Shown: positions 9,468 through 17,711, numbered from the stretch's first letter. The stretch is 64,000 nucleotides of DNA from Rhizobium cauense (GCF_019511525.1 NZ_JAEUAT010000014.1:103561-167560), one strand, 5' to 3'. Notes: generated by a model from the sequence alone, not told the origin. Numbers and translations: made by a program.

Positions 9468-10160
9468 ATGTCCAAGAAGCTCGAAGTCCTGACCCCGAAG
9501 AACAGCCAGCTCATCTTCATCGACCAGCAGCCGCAGATGGCCTTCGGCGTCCAGTCGATGGACCGCCAGGTCCTGAAAAACAACGTTGTCGGCCTCGCCA
9601 AGGCTGCCAAGATCTTCAACATCCCGACGACCATCACGACCGTCGAGACACTGTCCTTTTCTGGCCACACCTTCCCTGAGCTCCTCGCCGTCTTCCCGGA
9701 AAATGACATTCTCGAACGGACCTCGATGAATTCCTGGGATGACCAGAACGTCCGCGACGCACTGGGCAGGAACGCCGCCGAAGGCCGCAAGAAGATCGTC
9801 GTTTCCGGCCTGTGGACAGAAGTCTGCAACACCACCTTCGCGCTGTCTGCGATGCACGACATGCCGGACTACGAGATCTACATGGTGGCCGACGCTTCGG
9901 GCGGCACGTCGTCCGACGCCCACAAATACGCGATGGACCGGATGGTTCAGGCCGGCGTGGTTCCGGTAACCTGGCAGCAGGTCTTGCTCGAATGGCAGCG
10001 CGACTGGGCTCACCGGGAAACCTATGACGCGGTCACCTCGCTTGCCAAGGAGCATTCCGGCGCCTACGGCATGGGCATCGATTATGCCTACACGATGGTC
10101 CACGACGCAGCTGAACGCGTCACCCACGGCAAGCGCATCGGCCCGAACCCGGCCAAGTAA
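9468..10160 (+). CDS. Isochorismatase-family hydrolase (YcaC-like)
   Basis: This 230-residue cysteine hydrolase is of the isochorismatase superfamily. The catalytic Asp is in LIFIDQQPQM, the Lys region lies near GRKKIVVSGLWTEVCNTTFAL, and the nucleophile Cys is in TEVCN. The family hydrolyses amides or small acyl substrates; the closest named type is YcaC, whose physiological substrate is unresolved. It is first in an apparent operon with the XapX and amidohydrolase genes and is preceded by copy B of the shared 27-bp element. Confidence 0.9.
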   Translation: MSKKLEVLTPKNSQLIFIDQQPQMAFGVQSMDRQVLKNNVVGLAKAAKIFNIPTTITTVETLSFSGHTFPELLAVFPENDILERTSMNSWDDQNVRDALGRNAAEGRKKIVVSGLWTEVCNTTFALSAMHDMPDYEIYMVADASGGTSSDAHKYAMDRMVQAGVVPVTWQQVLLEWQRDWAHRETYDAVTSLAKEHSGAYGMGIDYAYTMVHDAAERVTHGKRIGPNPAK

Positions 10161-10248
10161 GTCCGCCATCCAACCCATTCGGCCCGCTTTGGCAGTATGA
10201 CGAACGATGTCTTGCCGAAGCGGCGCCTCCATCGTCGAGGACGCAGTG

Positions 10249-10533
10249 ATGAAACTTTACCTCCTGTCTCTGGGTGCCGGTCTCCTGGTCGGCATTGTCT
10301 ATAGCCTGCTGAACGTCCGCTCTCCGGCTCCGCCGGTGGTCGCGCTGATCGGCCTTCTCGGCATCCTCGTCGGAGAGCAGATCATTCCCCTTGCCAAGTC
10401 CTACTGGAGCAAGGAGCCAGCTGCCATTTCCTGGATCAATCAGATCAAGCCGCACATGTTCGGCCACATGCCGAAGGGCACCAGCGCGGATCTGACGGCA
10501 GCCCGCAAATCACCGGCCAAGGTCGAAAGCTGA
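10249..10533 (+). CDS. XapX-domain (DUF1427) small membrane protein
   Basis: This 94-residue protein has two predicted membrane segments (LYLLSLGAGLLVGIVYSLLN and VVALIGLLGILVGEQIIPLA), the whole of the XapX domain. Function is unknown; these genes are commonly found between isochorismatase-like and amidohydrolase genes, as here. I took the ATG at 10249, just before KLYLLS, rather than the earlier in-frame ATG at 10207. The stop codon overlaps an ATG (TGATGA at 10531-10536), which would be the normal coupled start of the following amidohydrolase gene. Confidence 0.82.
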   Translation: MKLYLLSLGAGLLVGIVYSLLNVRSPAPPVVALIGLLGILVGEQIIPLAKSYWSKEPAAISWINQIKPHMFGHMPKGTSADLTAARKSPAKVES

Positions 10534-10609
10534 TGACAGCGAGGGCGTTAATACTGCCGTCGCGATCAAGGACGGTAACTTTCTGGAGGTTGGCACCGAT
10601 GCCGAAGTC

Positions 10610-12364
10610 ATGGCCTTCGCCGGCCCCGACACCAGGATCGTCGACCTCAAGGGCAAGCGTGTCCTGCCGGGCCTGATCGATAACCACACCCACGTCGTGC
10701 GTGGTGGCCTGAACTTCAACATGGAACTGCGCTGGGATGGCGTTCGCTCGCTTGCCGATGCCATGGACATGCTGAAGCACCAGGTTGCGGTGACACCTGC
10801 CCCGCAATGGGTGCGCGTCGTCGGCGGCTTTACCGAGCACCAGTTCGTCGAAAAGCGCCTGCCCACGATCGAGGAGATTAATGCGATTGCGCCCGACACG
10901 CCGGTCTTCCTGCTGCATCTTTATGACCGGGCGCTCTTGAATGGTGCAGCCCTTCGTTCCGTAGGCTACACAAAGGACACGCCGAACCCGCCAGGCGGCG
11001 AGATTACCCGCGACGCCAATGGCAACCCGACCGGCATGCTTCTGGCCAAGCCGAACGCTGGCATTCTCTATTCGACGCTGGCCAAGGGTCCGAAACTGCC
11101 CTTCGACTACCAGGTCAATTCCACCCGCCACTTCATGCGTGAACTGAACCGGCTTGGAATTACCGGCGTCATTGATGCCGGCGGCGGTTTCCAGAACTAT
11201 CCGGACGACTACGAAGTCATCCAGAAACTGTCGGACGAAAACCAGCTCACCGTCCGCCTCGCCTACAACCTCTTCACCCAGAAGCCCAAGGCCGAAAAGG
11301 AGGACTTCCTCAACTGGACGTCCTCGGTTAAGTACAAGCAGGGCAATGATTACTTCCGCCACAACGGCGCCGGCGAGATGCTGGTCTTCTCAGCCGCCGA
11401 TTTTGAGGATTTTCGCCAGCCGCGACCAGAAATGGCACCGGAAATGGAGGGCGAGCTCGAAGAGGTCGTCCGCGTTCTCGCCGAAAACCGCTGGCCCTGG
11501 CGCATGCACGCTACTTATGACGAAACCATCTCGCGCGCACTCGACGTCTTCGAGAAGGTCAACAAGGACATTCCTCTCGAAGGCCTGAACTGGTTCTTTG
11601 ACCATGCCGAAACGATCTCGGAACGCTCGATCGACCGCATCGCAGCACTTGGCGGCGGCATCGCCACCCAGCATCGCATGGCCTATCAGGGCGAATACTT
11701 CGTGGAGCGATACGGCCATGGCGTTGCCGAGGCAACTCCGCCGATCCGCCGTATGCTCGACAAGGGCGTCAACGTTTCGGCCGGCACCGATGCCACGCGT
11801 GTCGCCTCCTACAACCCCTGGGTTTCGCTTGCCTGGATGGTTACCGGCAAGACAGTTGGCGGCATGCAGCTTTATCCGCGTGCAAACTGCCTGGACCGCG
11901 AAACGGCCCTCAGGATGTGGACAGAAAAGGTGACCTGGTTCTCCAACGAGGAAGGCAAGAAGGGCCGCATAGAAAAGGGCCAATTCGCCGATCTCGTCGT
12001 GCCGGACAAGGACTTCTTCTCCTGCGCCGAGGACGAGATCTCCTTCCTGACATCCGATCTCACCATGGTCGGCGGTAAGGTCGTCTATGGCGCCGGCGAC
12101 TTCAGGACACTCGACGAAAGCGATGTGCCGCCAGCCATGCCCGACTGGTCGCCGGTCCGAAAGTTTGGCGGTTATGCCGCCTGGGGTGAACCTGATGGCG
12201 CTGGCCGCCATTCGCTGCGCCGCACCGCGATCGCTTCGTGCGGCTGCGCCAGCGACTGCAGTGTCCACGGCCATGACCATGCGGGCGCTTGGACGTCGAA
12301 ACTGCCGATATCAGATCTCAAGGGCTTCTTTGGCGCGCTTGGATGCTCTTGCTGGGCCGTCTGA
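10610..12364 (+). CDS. YtcJ-like amidohydrolase, 5' end apparently damaged
   Basis: This is a metal-dependent amidohydrolase of the YtcJ/amidohydrolase_3 type. It has the HxH metal motif (LIDNHTHVVRGGLNFNMELRWDG), the His of FFDHAET and the Asp of VSAGTDATRV. The body is intact (584 residues from the first in-frame ATG). The N-terminal strand is not: the coupled ATG at 10533, overlapping the XapX stop, starts MTA as expected of the family but is out of frame with the conserved AVAIKDGNFLEVG coded at 10556-10594. No ATG, GTG or TTG lies in frame between the XapX stop and 10610. A deletion of some 40-50 bases with frameshift explains this. The product may be inactive or start internally. Confidence 0.8.
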   Translation: MAFAGPDTRIVDLKGKRVLPGLIDNHTHVVRGGLNFNMELRWDGVRSLADAMDMLKHQVAVTPAPQWVRVVGGFTEHQFVEKRLPTIEEINAIAPDTPVFLLHLYDRALLNGAALRSVGYTKDTPNPPGGEITRDANGNPTGMLLAKPNAGILYSTLAKGPKLPFDYQVNSTRHFMRELNRLGITGVIDAGGGFQNYPDDYEVIQKLSDENQLTVRLAYNLFTQKPKAEKEDFLNWTSSVKYKQGNDYFRHNGAGEMLVFSAADFEDFRQPRPEMAPEMEGELEEVVRVLAENRWPWRMHATYDETISRALDVFEKVNKDIPLEGLNWFFDHAETISERSIDRIAALGGGIATQHRMAYQGEYFVERYGHGVAEATPPIRRMLDKGVNVSAGTDATRVASYNPWVSLAWMVTGKTVGGMQLYPRANCLDRETALRMWTEKVTWFSNEEGKKGRIEKGQFADLVVPDKDFFSCAEDEISFLTSDLTMVGGKVVYGAGDFRTLDESDVPPAMPDWSPVRKFGGYAAWGEPDGAGRHSLRRTAIASCGCASDCSVHGHDHAGAWTSKLPISDLKGFFGALGCSCWAV

Positions 12365-12394
12365 GCCCGACCACGACCATTTTGCCGCTAGCGT

Positions 12395-12416
12395 GGGCAG
12401 CGCATCACCGCTGCCC
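12395..12416 (+). terminator. Hairpin after the amidohydrolase gene
   Basis: GGGCAGCG pairs with CGCTGCCC around a CATCAC loop, 31 bases after the amidohydrolase stop; a pyrimidine-rich but T-poor stretch follows, so termination strength is uncertain. Confidence 0.5.
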
Positions 12417-12449
12417 CTTCCCCATCTTCTACTTAATTGCAGATTTCGC

Positions 12450-12476
12450 AATTAATTCGAAATTATTGATGCAATT
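12450..12476. promoter_or_regulatory. Shared 27-bp element, copy C
   Basis: This copy begins AATTAATTCGAAATTATTGA and ends TGCAATT. With copy D it shares about 44 bases including flanks (12444-12487 against 14647-14690). It lies 88 bases before the DoxX gene. A further AATTGC-N7-GCAATT inverted repeat (12435-12453) overlaps its left end. Confidence 0.75.
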
Positions 12477-12564
12477 GTTGGCGGCAATCATTCCAGCCAA
12501 TATCGCTCCATCAGCCGCGCAGAGCGGCCGTTTCTTATGACCGGCCACATTAAAAGGAGCAGAG

Positions 12565-13005
12565 ATGACTGACCATGCATCATTCAAAAAAGAGCGGAGC
12601 GCACTCGCAGCAGTCGTCACCGCTCCCACCACACGCACGGTTGCGCTACTTGCGCTTTGCGCGGCCTATATTCAGGGGCCGTTTTTCAAGATCGCAGATT
12701 TCAATGGCGCAATCGCCGAGATGGAACATTTCGGCCTGCAACCCGCACCTTTCTTTGCATTGGCCGTGATCGCGATCGAGCTCATTGCTTCCGCAATGGT
12801 CGTCTCAGGCTTTCTCCGTTGGGCAGGCGCGTTGGCGTTGTCCGGCTTTACACTTCTCGCAACCCTTGTGGCGCTGCGCTTCTGGGAATTCGCCCCCGGC
12901 ATGGAGCGAATGATGGCAACGAATGCCTTCTTCGAACATCTGGGCCTGGCTGGCGCCTTCGTTCTCGTCGCTGCCGTCGATCTCACCAAAGGAGCAGACA
13001 AATGA
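12565..13005 (+). CDS. DoxX-family membrane protein
   Basis: This 146-residue protein has four predicted membrane segments typical of DoxX (TVALLALCAAYIQGPFFKI, FFALAVIAIELIASAMVVSG, WAGALALSGFTLLATLVAL, LAGAFVLVAAVDL). DoxX proteins are associated with redox and thiol stress and electron-transfer partners; the exact role is unknown. AAAAGGAGCAGAG gives a strong ribosome-binding site. The stop overlaps the ATG of the MFS gene (ATGA), so the two are translationally coupled. The promoter region carries copy C of the shared element. Confidence 0.87.
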   Translation: MTDHASFKKERSALAAVVTAPTTRTVALLALCAAYIQGPFFKIADFNGAIAEMEHFGLQPAPFFALAVIAIELIASAMVVSGFLRWAGALALSGFTLLATLVALRFWEFAPGMERMMATNAFFEHLGLAGAFVLVAAVDLTKGADK

Positions 13006-14600
13006 GCACCGCAAAGTCCGCGAGGGGCAGCTTTGCCCCCCTCGCCCAACCTGTCTTCGCAGTACTTTGGGCCGCCACCGTGCTTGGCAACACCGGAAGT
13101 TTCATGCGCGACGTCGCAAGTTCCTGGCTGATGACCGACCTCTCGGCCTCGCCTGCCGCGGTGGCGCTGGTCCAGGCGGCCGGCACGCTGCCAATCTTCC
13201 TTCTGGCCATTCCGGCCGGCGTTTTGACCGACATTCTCGATCGCCGCAAATTCCTGATCGCCGTGCAATTCCTGCTCGCCTCCGTCAGCATAACGCTGAT
13301 GGTCCTGGCACACACCGGAATGCTCTCGGTCAGCGCCCTGATCGGGCTGACCTTCCTCGGCGGTATTGGTGCTGCGCTGATGGGGCCCACCTGGCAGGCG
13401 ATCGTGCCGGAACTGGTGAAGCGGGAGGATGTGAAGAGCGCCGTCGCCCTCAATTCGCTCGGCATCAACATTGCCCGTTCGATCGGGCCAGCTGCCGGTG
13501 GCCTGCTTCTGGCAGCCTTTGGGGCCGGCGTTACCTATGGCGCCGACGTCGCGAGCTATTTCGTCGTCATCGCCGCCCTCCTCTGGTGGCCACGAGCGAA
13601 GAATGCTGATGACGCGCTCGCAGAAGGTTTCCTTGGCGCCTTCCGTGCCGGTCTTCGTTATACCCGCGCCAGCCGTCCGTTGCATGTCGTGCTTCTGCGC
13701 GCGGCGATCTTCTTCGCCTTCGCCAGCGCGGTCTGGGCACTGCTGCCGCTCGTCGCTCGGCAATTGCTTGGCGGAGACGCCGGCTTCTACGGAATTTTGC
13801 TTGGAGCGGTCGGCGCCGGTGCCATCGGCGGCGCGCTCGTCATGCCGAAGTTGCGTGAACGCTTCGACGCGGATGGACTGCTTCTCGGCGCCGCCGTCAT
13901 CACGGCTCTCGTCATGGCAGCGCTATCGCTTGCCCCGCCGCAATGGCTCGCCATCATCATCCTGCTCTTCCTCGGCGGCGCATGGATCACCGCGCTGACG
14001 ACCCTCAACGGCGCCGCCCAGGCAATCCTTCCCAACTGGGTGCGAGGCCGTGGTCTTGCCGTCTATCTTACCGTCTTCAACGGCGCGATGACGGCAGGCA
14101 GCATCGGCTGGGGCGCAGTCGGTGAGGCTGCCGGCGTACCCGGTACGCTGCTGATCGGTGCTGCAGGCCTGTTGGTCGCCGGTCTCATCATGCACCGCAT
14201 CAAACTGCCGGCCGGCGATGCTGATCTCGTGGCTTCAAACCATTGGCCCGAACCGCTGGTCGCAGAACCGGTCGCCCATGACCGTGGCCCAGTTCTGATC
14301 CTCATCGAGTACCAGGTGGAAAAACATCACCGCGCTGCGTTCATGCGTGCAATCGATGAACTGTCCCAGGAACGTCGCCGCGATGGCGCCTACGGCTGGG
14401 GCATCACGGAGGATTCGGCCGATCCTCAAAAGATCGTCGAATGGTTCATGGTGGAATCCTGGGCCGAGCATCTGCGCCAGCACAAGCGTGTGTCCCAAGC
14501 TGACGCTGACCTGCAAGGCAAGGTTATGACCTATCACTCAGGCCCGGAAAGGCCAGTCGTCCGCCATTTCCTGACGATCAATCGTCCGGGGGCTGCCTGA
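13002..14600 (+). CDS. MFS exporter with C-terminal monooxygenase-like domain
   Basis: This 532-residue protein is of the MFS_3/DUF894 (EntS-like) exporter type. The first ~410 residues hold the membrane segments with NTGSFMRDVASSWLMTDLS and the cytoplasmic LDRRKFLI loop. About residues 430-532 form a soluble tail (VLILIEYQVEKHHRAAFMRA onwards) resembling a dimeric alpha-beta barrel/antibiotic-biosynthesis-monooxygenase fold. This tail is a known extension in this MFS subfamily, but its role is unclear. The ATG at 13002 overlaps the DoxX stop. It probably exports a small toxic or signalling compound under the same control as the other operons in the cluster. A strong terminator follows. Confidence 0.88.
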   Translation: MSTAKSARGSFAPLAQPVFAVLWAATVLGNTGSFMRDVASSWLMTDLSASPAAVALVQAAGTLPIFLLAIPAGVLTDILDRRKFLIAVQFLLASVSITLMVLAHTGMLSVSALIGLTFLGGIGAALMGPTWQAIVPELVKREDVKSAVALNSLGINIARSIGPAAGGLLLAAFGAGVTYGADVASYFVVIAALLWWPRAKNADDALAEGFLGAFRAGLRYTRASRPLHVVLLRAAIFFAFASAVWALLPLVARQLLGGDAGFYGILLGAVGAGAIGGALVMPKLRERFDADGLLLGAAVITALVMAALSLAPPQWLAIIILLFLGGAWITALTTLNGAAQAILPNWVRGRGLAVYLTVFNGAMTAGSIGWGAVGEAAGVPGTLLIGAAGLLVAGLIMHRIKLPAGDADLVASNHWPEPLVAEPVAHDRGPVLILIEYQVEKHHRAAFMRAIDELSQERRRDGAYGWGITEDSADPQKIVEWFMVESWAEHLRQHKRVSQADADLQGKVMTYHSGPERPVVRHFLTINRPGAA

Positions 14601-14607
14601 CTAGTCC

Positions 14608-14639
14608 TTATGGGCGGCGTGAGTAGTCGCCGCCCATAA
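14608..14639 (+). terminator. Strong intrinsic terminator after the MFS gene
   Basis: A perfect 12-base stem (TTATGGGCGGCG with CGCCGCCCATAA) and an 8-base loop are followed by TTTCATTTTT. It is 8 bases downstream of the MFS stop and ends just before copy D of the 27-bp element. Confidence 0.88.
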
Positions 14640-14652
14640 TTTCATTTTTCGC

Positions 14653-14679
14653 AATTAAATCTGAATTATTGATGCAATT
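14653..14679. promoter_or_regulatory. Shared 27-bp element, copy D
   Basis: This copy begins AATTAAATCTGAATTATTGA and ends TGCAATT. It lies 81 bases before the chloroperoxidase gene and directly after the MFS terminator, giving that gene its own promoter. Confidence 0.75.
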
Positions 14680-14760
14680 GTTGGTAGCGATGTTTTCCGA
14701 CAATAACTGTCCAGCAGACACCCCTCGCGCACCAAAACCGATGGGAACCCAGGAGCCGAC

Positions 14761-15741
14761 ATGACCGATAACTTCCTCCCGCTCACCCGCCGTGCTGCCC
14801 TCATCACTGGAGCTGGCGTCGCTGCATCCCTTGCAATTCCCACCTCTTTCACCCTTGCAGCCAACGCTGCATCCACCAGGCACCCCACTGAAGGAATCAA
14901 AAACATGAGCTCTGTAACCACCAAGGACGGCGTCGAGATCTTCTACAAGGACTGGGGTCCGAAGGACGCACAGCCGATCATGTTCCACCACGGCTGGCCG
15001 CTGTCGTCCGACGATTGGGATGCACAGATGCTGTACTTCCTCGCCAACGGGTATCGCGTCGTCGCACATGACCGCCGCGGTCACGGCCGTTCGGCCCAGG
15101 TTTCCGAGGGCCACGACATGGACCATTACGCCGCCGATGCGTTTGCAGTCGTCGAGCACCTGAACCTGAAGAATGTCGTGCATATCGGTCATTCGACAGG
15201 CGGCGGTGAAGTCGCTCGTTATGTCGCCAAGCATGGTCAAAAGGCAGGTAGGGTCGCCAAGGCGGTTCTCGTCTCCGCCGTTCCACCGCTCATGGTCAAG
15301 ACCGCCTCAAACCCCGAAGGCCTTCCAATTGAGGTGTTCGACGGCTTCCGTTCGGCACTCGCCGCCAACCGCGCGCAGTTCTTCCGCGATGTTCCGGCCG
15401 GCCCATTTTATGGCTTCAACCGAGAAGGTACGAAAGTCCAGGAAGGCGTGATTCAAAATTGGTGGCGTCAGGGCATGATGGGCGGCGCCAAGGCTCACTA
15501 TGACGGCATCAAAGCCTTCTCCGAAACCGATCAGACAGAAGATCTGATGGAAATCACTGTGCCGACTCTCGTCCTGCACGGTGAGGACGATCAGATTGTT
15601 CCGATCGCCAATTCGGCACTCAAGTCCGCCAAGCTTTTGAAGAACGCTTCGCTCAAGACTTACCCAGGTTTTTCGCACGGGATGCTGACGGTTAACGCTG
15701 ATGTCTTGAACGCAGATCTCCTCGCCTTCATCAAGGCGTGA
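14761..15741 (+). CDS. Alpha/beta hydrolase, non-haem chloroperoxidase type, with Tat-like signal
   Basis: This 326-residue protein is an alpha/beta hydrolase close to cofactor-free haloperoxidases/esterases. The nucleophile elbow is GHSTGGG, the acid lies in HGEDDQIVP and the His in GFSHGM. Typical family members begin at the internal MSSVTTKDG (14905). Here a 48-residue extension precedes it with LTRRAALITGAGVAASLAI, a twin-arginine signal followed by a hydrophobic segment and ANA-like cleavage sites, so the enzyme is probably exported folded. The ribosome-binding site upstream of 14761 (CAGGAGCCGAC) is good, supporting the long form. It is preceded by copy D of the shared element. Confidence 0.88.
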   Translation: MTDNFLPLTRRAALITGAGVAASLAIPTSFTLAANAASTRHPTEGIKNMSSVTTKDGVEIFYKDWGPKDAQPIMFHHGWPLSSDDWDAQMLYFLANGYRVVAHDRRGHGRSAQVSEGHDMDHYAADAFAVVEHLNLKNVVHIGHSTGGGEVARYVAKHGQKAGRVAKAVLVSAVPPLMVKTASNPEGLPIEVFDGFRSALAANRAQFFRDVPAGPFYGFNREGTKVQEGVIQNWWRQGMMGGAKAHYDGIKAFSETDQTEDLMEITVPTLVLHGEDDQIVPIANSALKSAKLLKNASLKTYPGFSHGMLTVNADVLNADLLAFIKA

Positions 15742-15753
15742 AGCAGATGCATG

Positions 15754-15779
15754 GGGTGCGGCGCAAAATCGCCGCATCC
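15754..15779 (+). terminator. Hairpin after the chloroperoxidase gene
   Basis: GGGTGCGGCG pairs with CGCCGCATCC (one G-T pair) around a CAAAAT loop, 13 bases after the stop. There is no clear T-run, so strength is uncertain. Confidence 0.55.
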
Positions 15780-15910
15780 GTCTTCTGCAATCGATAGATG
15801 CCAAAATGATCATGCCCTGCGACAGACCTTGTACACTTGTCGGGGCAACATACCCGCTGTCCAGCGCCTACGAGCGATCTCGTTCATCAGCACTCCTTGG
15901 GCGAAGGCGT

Positions 15911-16141
15911 CTACGCGTCAAACAGAGACGAGGGTAACTGAACAGTGAACCGGCTTGGTCTTGCTAGTCGGATTGCGACGGCTTCTCGCAAAAGCGCGAA
16001 ACGCAGTTCCAAAGCCGTCGTCTCCGGCGATCTTGGCAACTGGCTAAGTTCAACAGCGAAGAGGTCAAACTCCCTGCCCAACGCGGTTTCGTCAAAAGAT
16101 ACGTTCACGTGCTCATAACCATCGTTTGTTTGAAGACTCAC
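15911..16141 (-). CDS. Possible small hypothetical protein (76 aa)
   Basis: This GTG-start frame has GGAGG five bases upstream and codes a leucine- and glutamate-rich, probably helical protein ending FTVQLPSSLFDA. I do not recognise it. Its start overlaps the stop of the even smaller frame at 16138-16320, which is what a real pair or the decayed remains of one longer gene would look like. Everything else in 15780-16412 appears non-coding. Confidence 0.35.
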   Translation of the reverse strand: MSLQTNDGYEHVNVSFDETALGREFDLFAVELSQLPRSPETTALELRFALLREAVAIRLARPSRFTVQLPSSLFDA

Positions 16142-16320
16142 TCGTCCTCCGGCTTACCGCCAGCAACAAGACCGTGCCTAAGCCTCGTGCTAGCATGGTA
16201 AATATCCAATAAACCGGCTCGCCGAGCGGGATCATAAATTGGGACAATCGAGCCGTAAACGCAAAGAATCAGGGGCCGAGATTGGCAAGGCCAGATCTCT
16301 GCATATGTCTGTCGAGGCAA
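16138..16320 (-). CDS. Doubtful small frame (60 aa)
   Basis: The product ends YHASTRLRHGLVAGGKPEDE; its stop overlaps the GTG of the next frame. No family is recognised and the first third looks non-coding. It is listed only because the overlap with the 76-residue frame suggests a pair or a broken gene. Confidence 0.2.
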   Translation of the reverse strand: MPRQTYAEIWPCQSRPLILCVYGSIVPIYDPARRAGLLDIYHASTRLRHGLVAGGKPEDE

Positions 16321-16412
16321 TGGAGAGCGGCGTCCAGCGCACTCGCGCTCACTTCACGCCCCAATTGAAAACTAAAACGCCAACGATAGCGGGGTCCACG
16401 GAACAACCGTGG

Positions 16413-17711
16413 CTAAAACAGGAACTCGCCAACAGAGAGCTTTCTGAGAGCTATGGCAACCTTGGCGACGAGCATCTCCTTGTTTGGGCCGTGATCCGGA
16501 TAGCGGGTCATGTTGTCGCCGCTATGCATGAAGACGTACCCACCTCGTCCTGTCGCTGTCGGGTACTGCCACATCCAGTCCGCGGGCTTTGGATCTTCCT
16601 GCGAGCCAATATCTGTCATCCAAATTGCTCCGGGTGGCGGATCGCTCCATCCGCGCACGTACTGTCCAAAGACACCCTGCCACCCATCGAAGCCATCGCC
16701 AAGATCGGAGAAAATTCCGAACCTATCGTCGCGCACCCGAACCTTGATGTTGGTAAACGGCCTTGGCGGAACAGCCCTGAACGGCGCCATAAATGGCAAC
16801 CATGGCTGACACGGTTCGGCGCAAATGATCAGATTTCCGCCTTGCGATAGAAATGCCAGAAAGTCCTCAGCCCGGCTTTTCAGGAACAACTCATCGTGGC
16901 TGCTTGGAATGTAAAGTATGTCCGTCTTTTCCAGCAATTCGGGGCTGAGCTGATCATAAGGCGCAAAGAGGGTATCGAAGCCGGACAATTTGAGGCTTTC
17001 TTCGAGACCTTGCGGGTGCCACTCCGACGGATAATGCGAACATTGCAAATAGGTAAAGCGGCTTATCGCGGGCCGCTTGATTCCGAGTTCCTCGTTCAGC
17101 CAGGGATAAAAAGACCTCAGGAAGCGTGTGGTTGCTGGCATAAACCGCTGGCCATTGTGCGAATGCGGGTCGAGTGTTGCAAGCAACAACCTCCCCCTGC
17201 CCGGGCGCGAAGGAAAGTCGAGAAACAGGCTGCCGCTTCCATCGTCGATCTCGACGATGGAGCGGGCGCCTTCAGGAACATTGTATGAGCCACCCCAGTG
17301 CCAACTCATATGTGACAGTGGCATTCGCGCTGTAATCGGATGGTGCGGCTCGGATAGCCTGATCTCGAGCTTTTCGCCTTTCGTCCACCATAGCCAGTCG
17401 CGGCAGTTTCCGGGTGTCCACTCGAGACCCGCAATGTCTAGCCAATCTGCATTTCCCTGCAGGCAAACGACAAGAAAGCCGCCGTCTTGGAGATACGCGT
17501 TCAACTGCTGGGCATAGGGCCGCAGTGCGGCAGTGTCCATCGCATCCGGCACAACAACGGCTGCATAGGCCGAAAGCTCCGTCAGAGGCAGGTCGTGAAT
17601 ATAAATGAGATCATCGATATAGTGACGGAAATCCTGGAAACTTCGCAGTTGCCAGCTGTTGCCCCAGTGGAGATAGGCGATACCTTTGCCCGGCGCTGTT
17701 GCTTCAACCAT
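16413..17711 (-). CDS. Uncharacterised protein with two GATase1-like halves, in metal-chelate ABC operon
   Basis: I cannot name this 432-residue protein. It seems to consist of two similar alpha/beta halves (about 10-230 and 235-432), each with a hydrophobic strand followed by a glycine loop as in class I glutamine-amidotransferase-like folds (FLVVCLQGNADWL in the first, GGNLIICAEPCQPWL in the second). It is rich in Trp and His (HMSWHWGGSYN). No signal peptide is seen, so it is probably cytoplasmic. The ATG at 17711 overlaps the end of the ABC ATPase gene by 8 bases, making it the last cistron of the transporter operon. Processing or release of the imported chelate is a reasonable but unproven role. 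Confidence 0.75.
   Translation of the reverse strand: MVEATAPGKGIAYLHWGNSWQLRSFQDFRHYIDDLIYIHDLPLTELSAYAAVVVPDAMDTAALRPYAQQLNAYLQDGGFLVVCLQGNADWLDIAGLEWTPGNCRDWLWWTKGEKLEIRLSEPHHPITARMPLSHMSWHWGGSYNVPEGARSIVEIDDGSGSLFLDFPSRPGRGRLLLATLDPHSHNGQRFMPATTRFLRSFYPWLNEELGIKRPAISRFTYLQCSHYPSEWHPQGLEESLKLSGFDTLFAPYDQLSPELLEKTDILYIPSSHDELFLKSRAEDFLAFLSQGGNLIICAEPCQPWLPFMAPFRAVPPRPFTNIKVRVRDDRFGIFSDLGDGFDGWQGVFGQYVRGWSDPPPGAIWMTDIGSQEDPKPADWMWQYPTATGRGGYVFMHSGDNMTRYPDHGPNKEMLVAKVAIALRKLSVGEFLF

Noticed and set aside
9309..10232. 307-residue frame on the minus strand
   Set aside because: It lies opposite the isochorismatase-like gene, which has conserved catalytic residues; the minus frame shows no family and is a GC-rich shadow.
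10445..13763. Several long minus-strand frames opposite the amidohydrolase, DoxX and MFS genes
   Set aside because: They have no recognisable domains, are rich in Arg/Gly as shadow frames are, and the plus-strand genes are clear.
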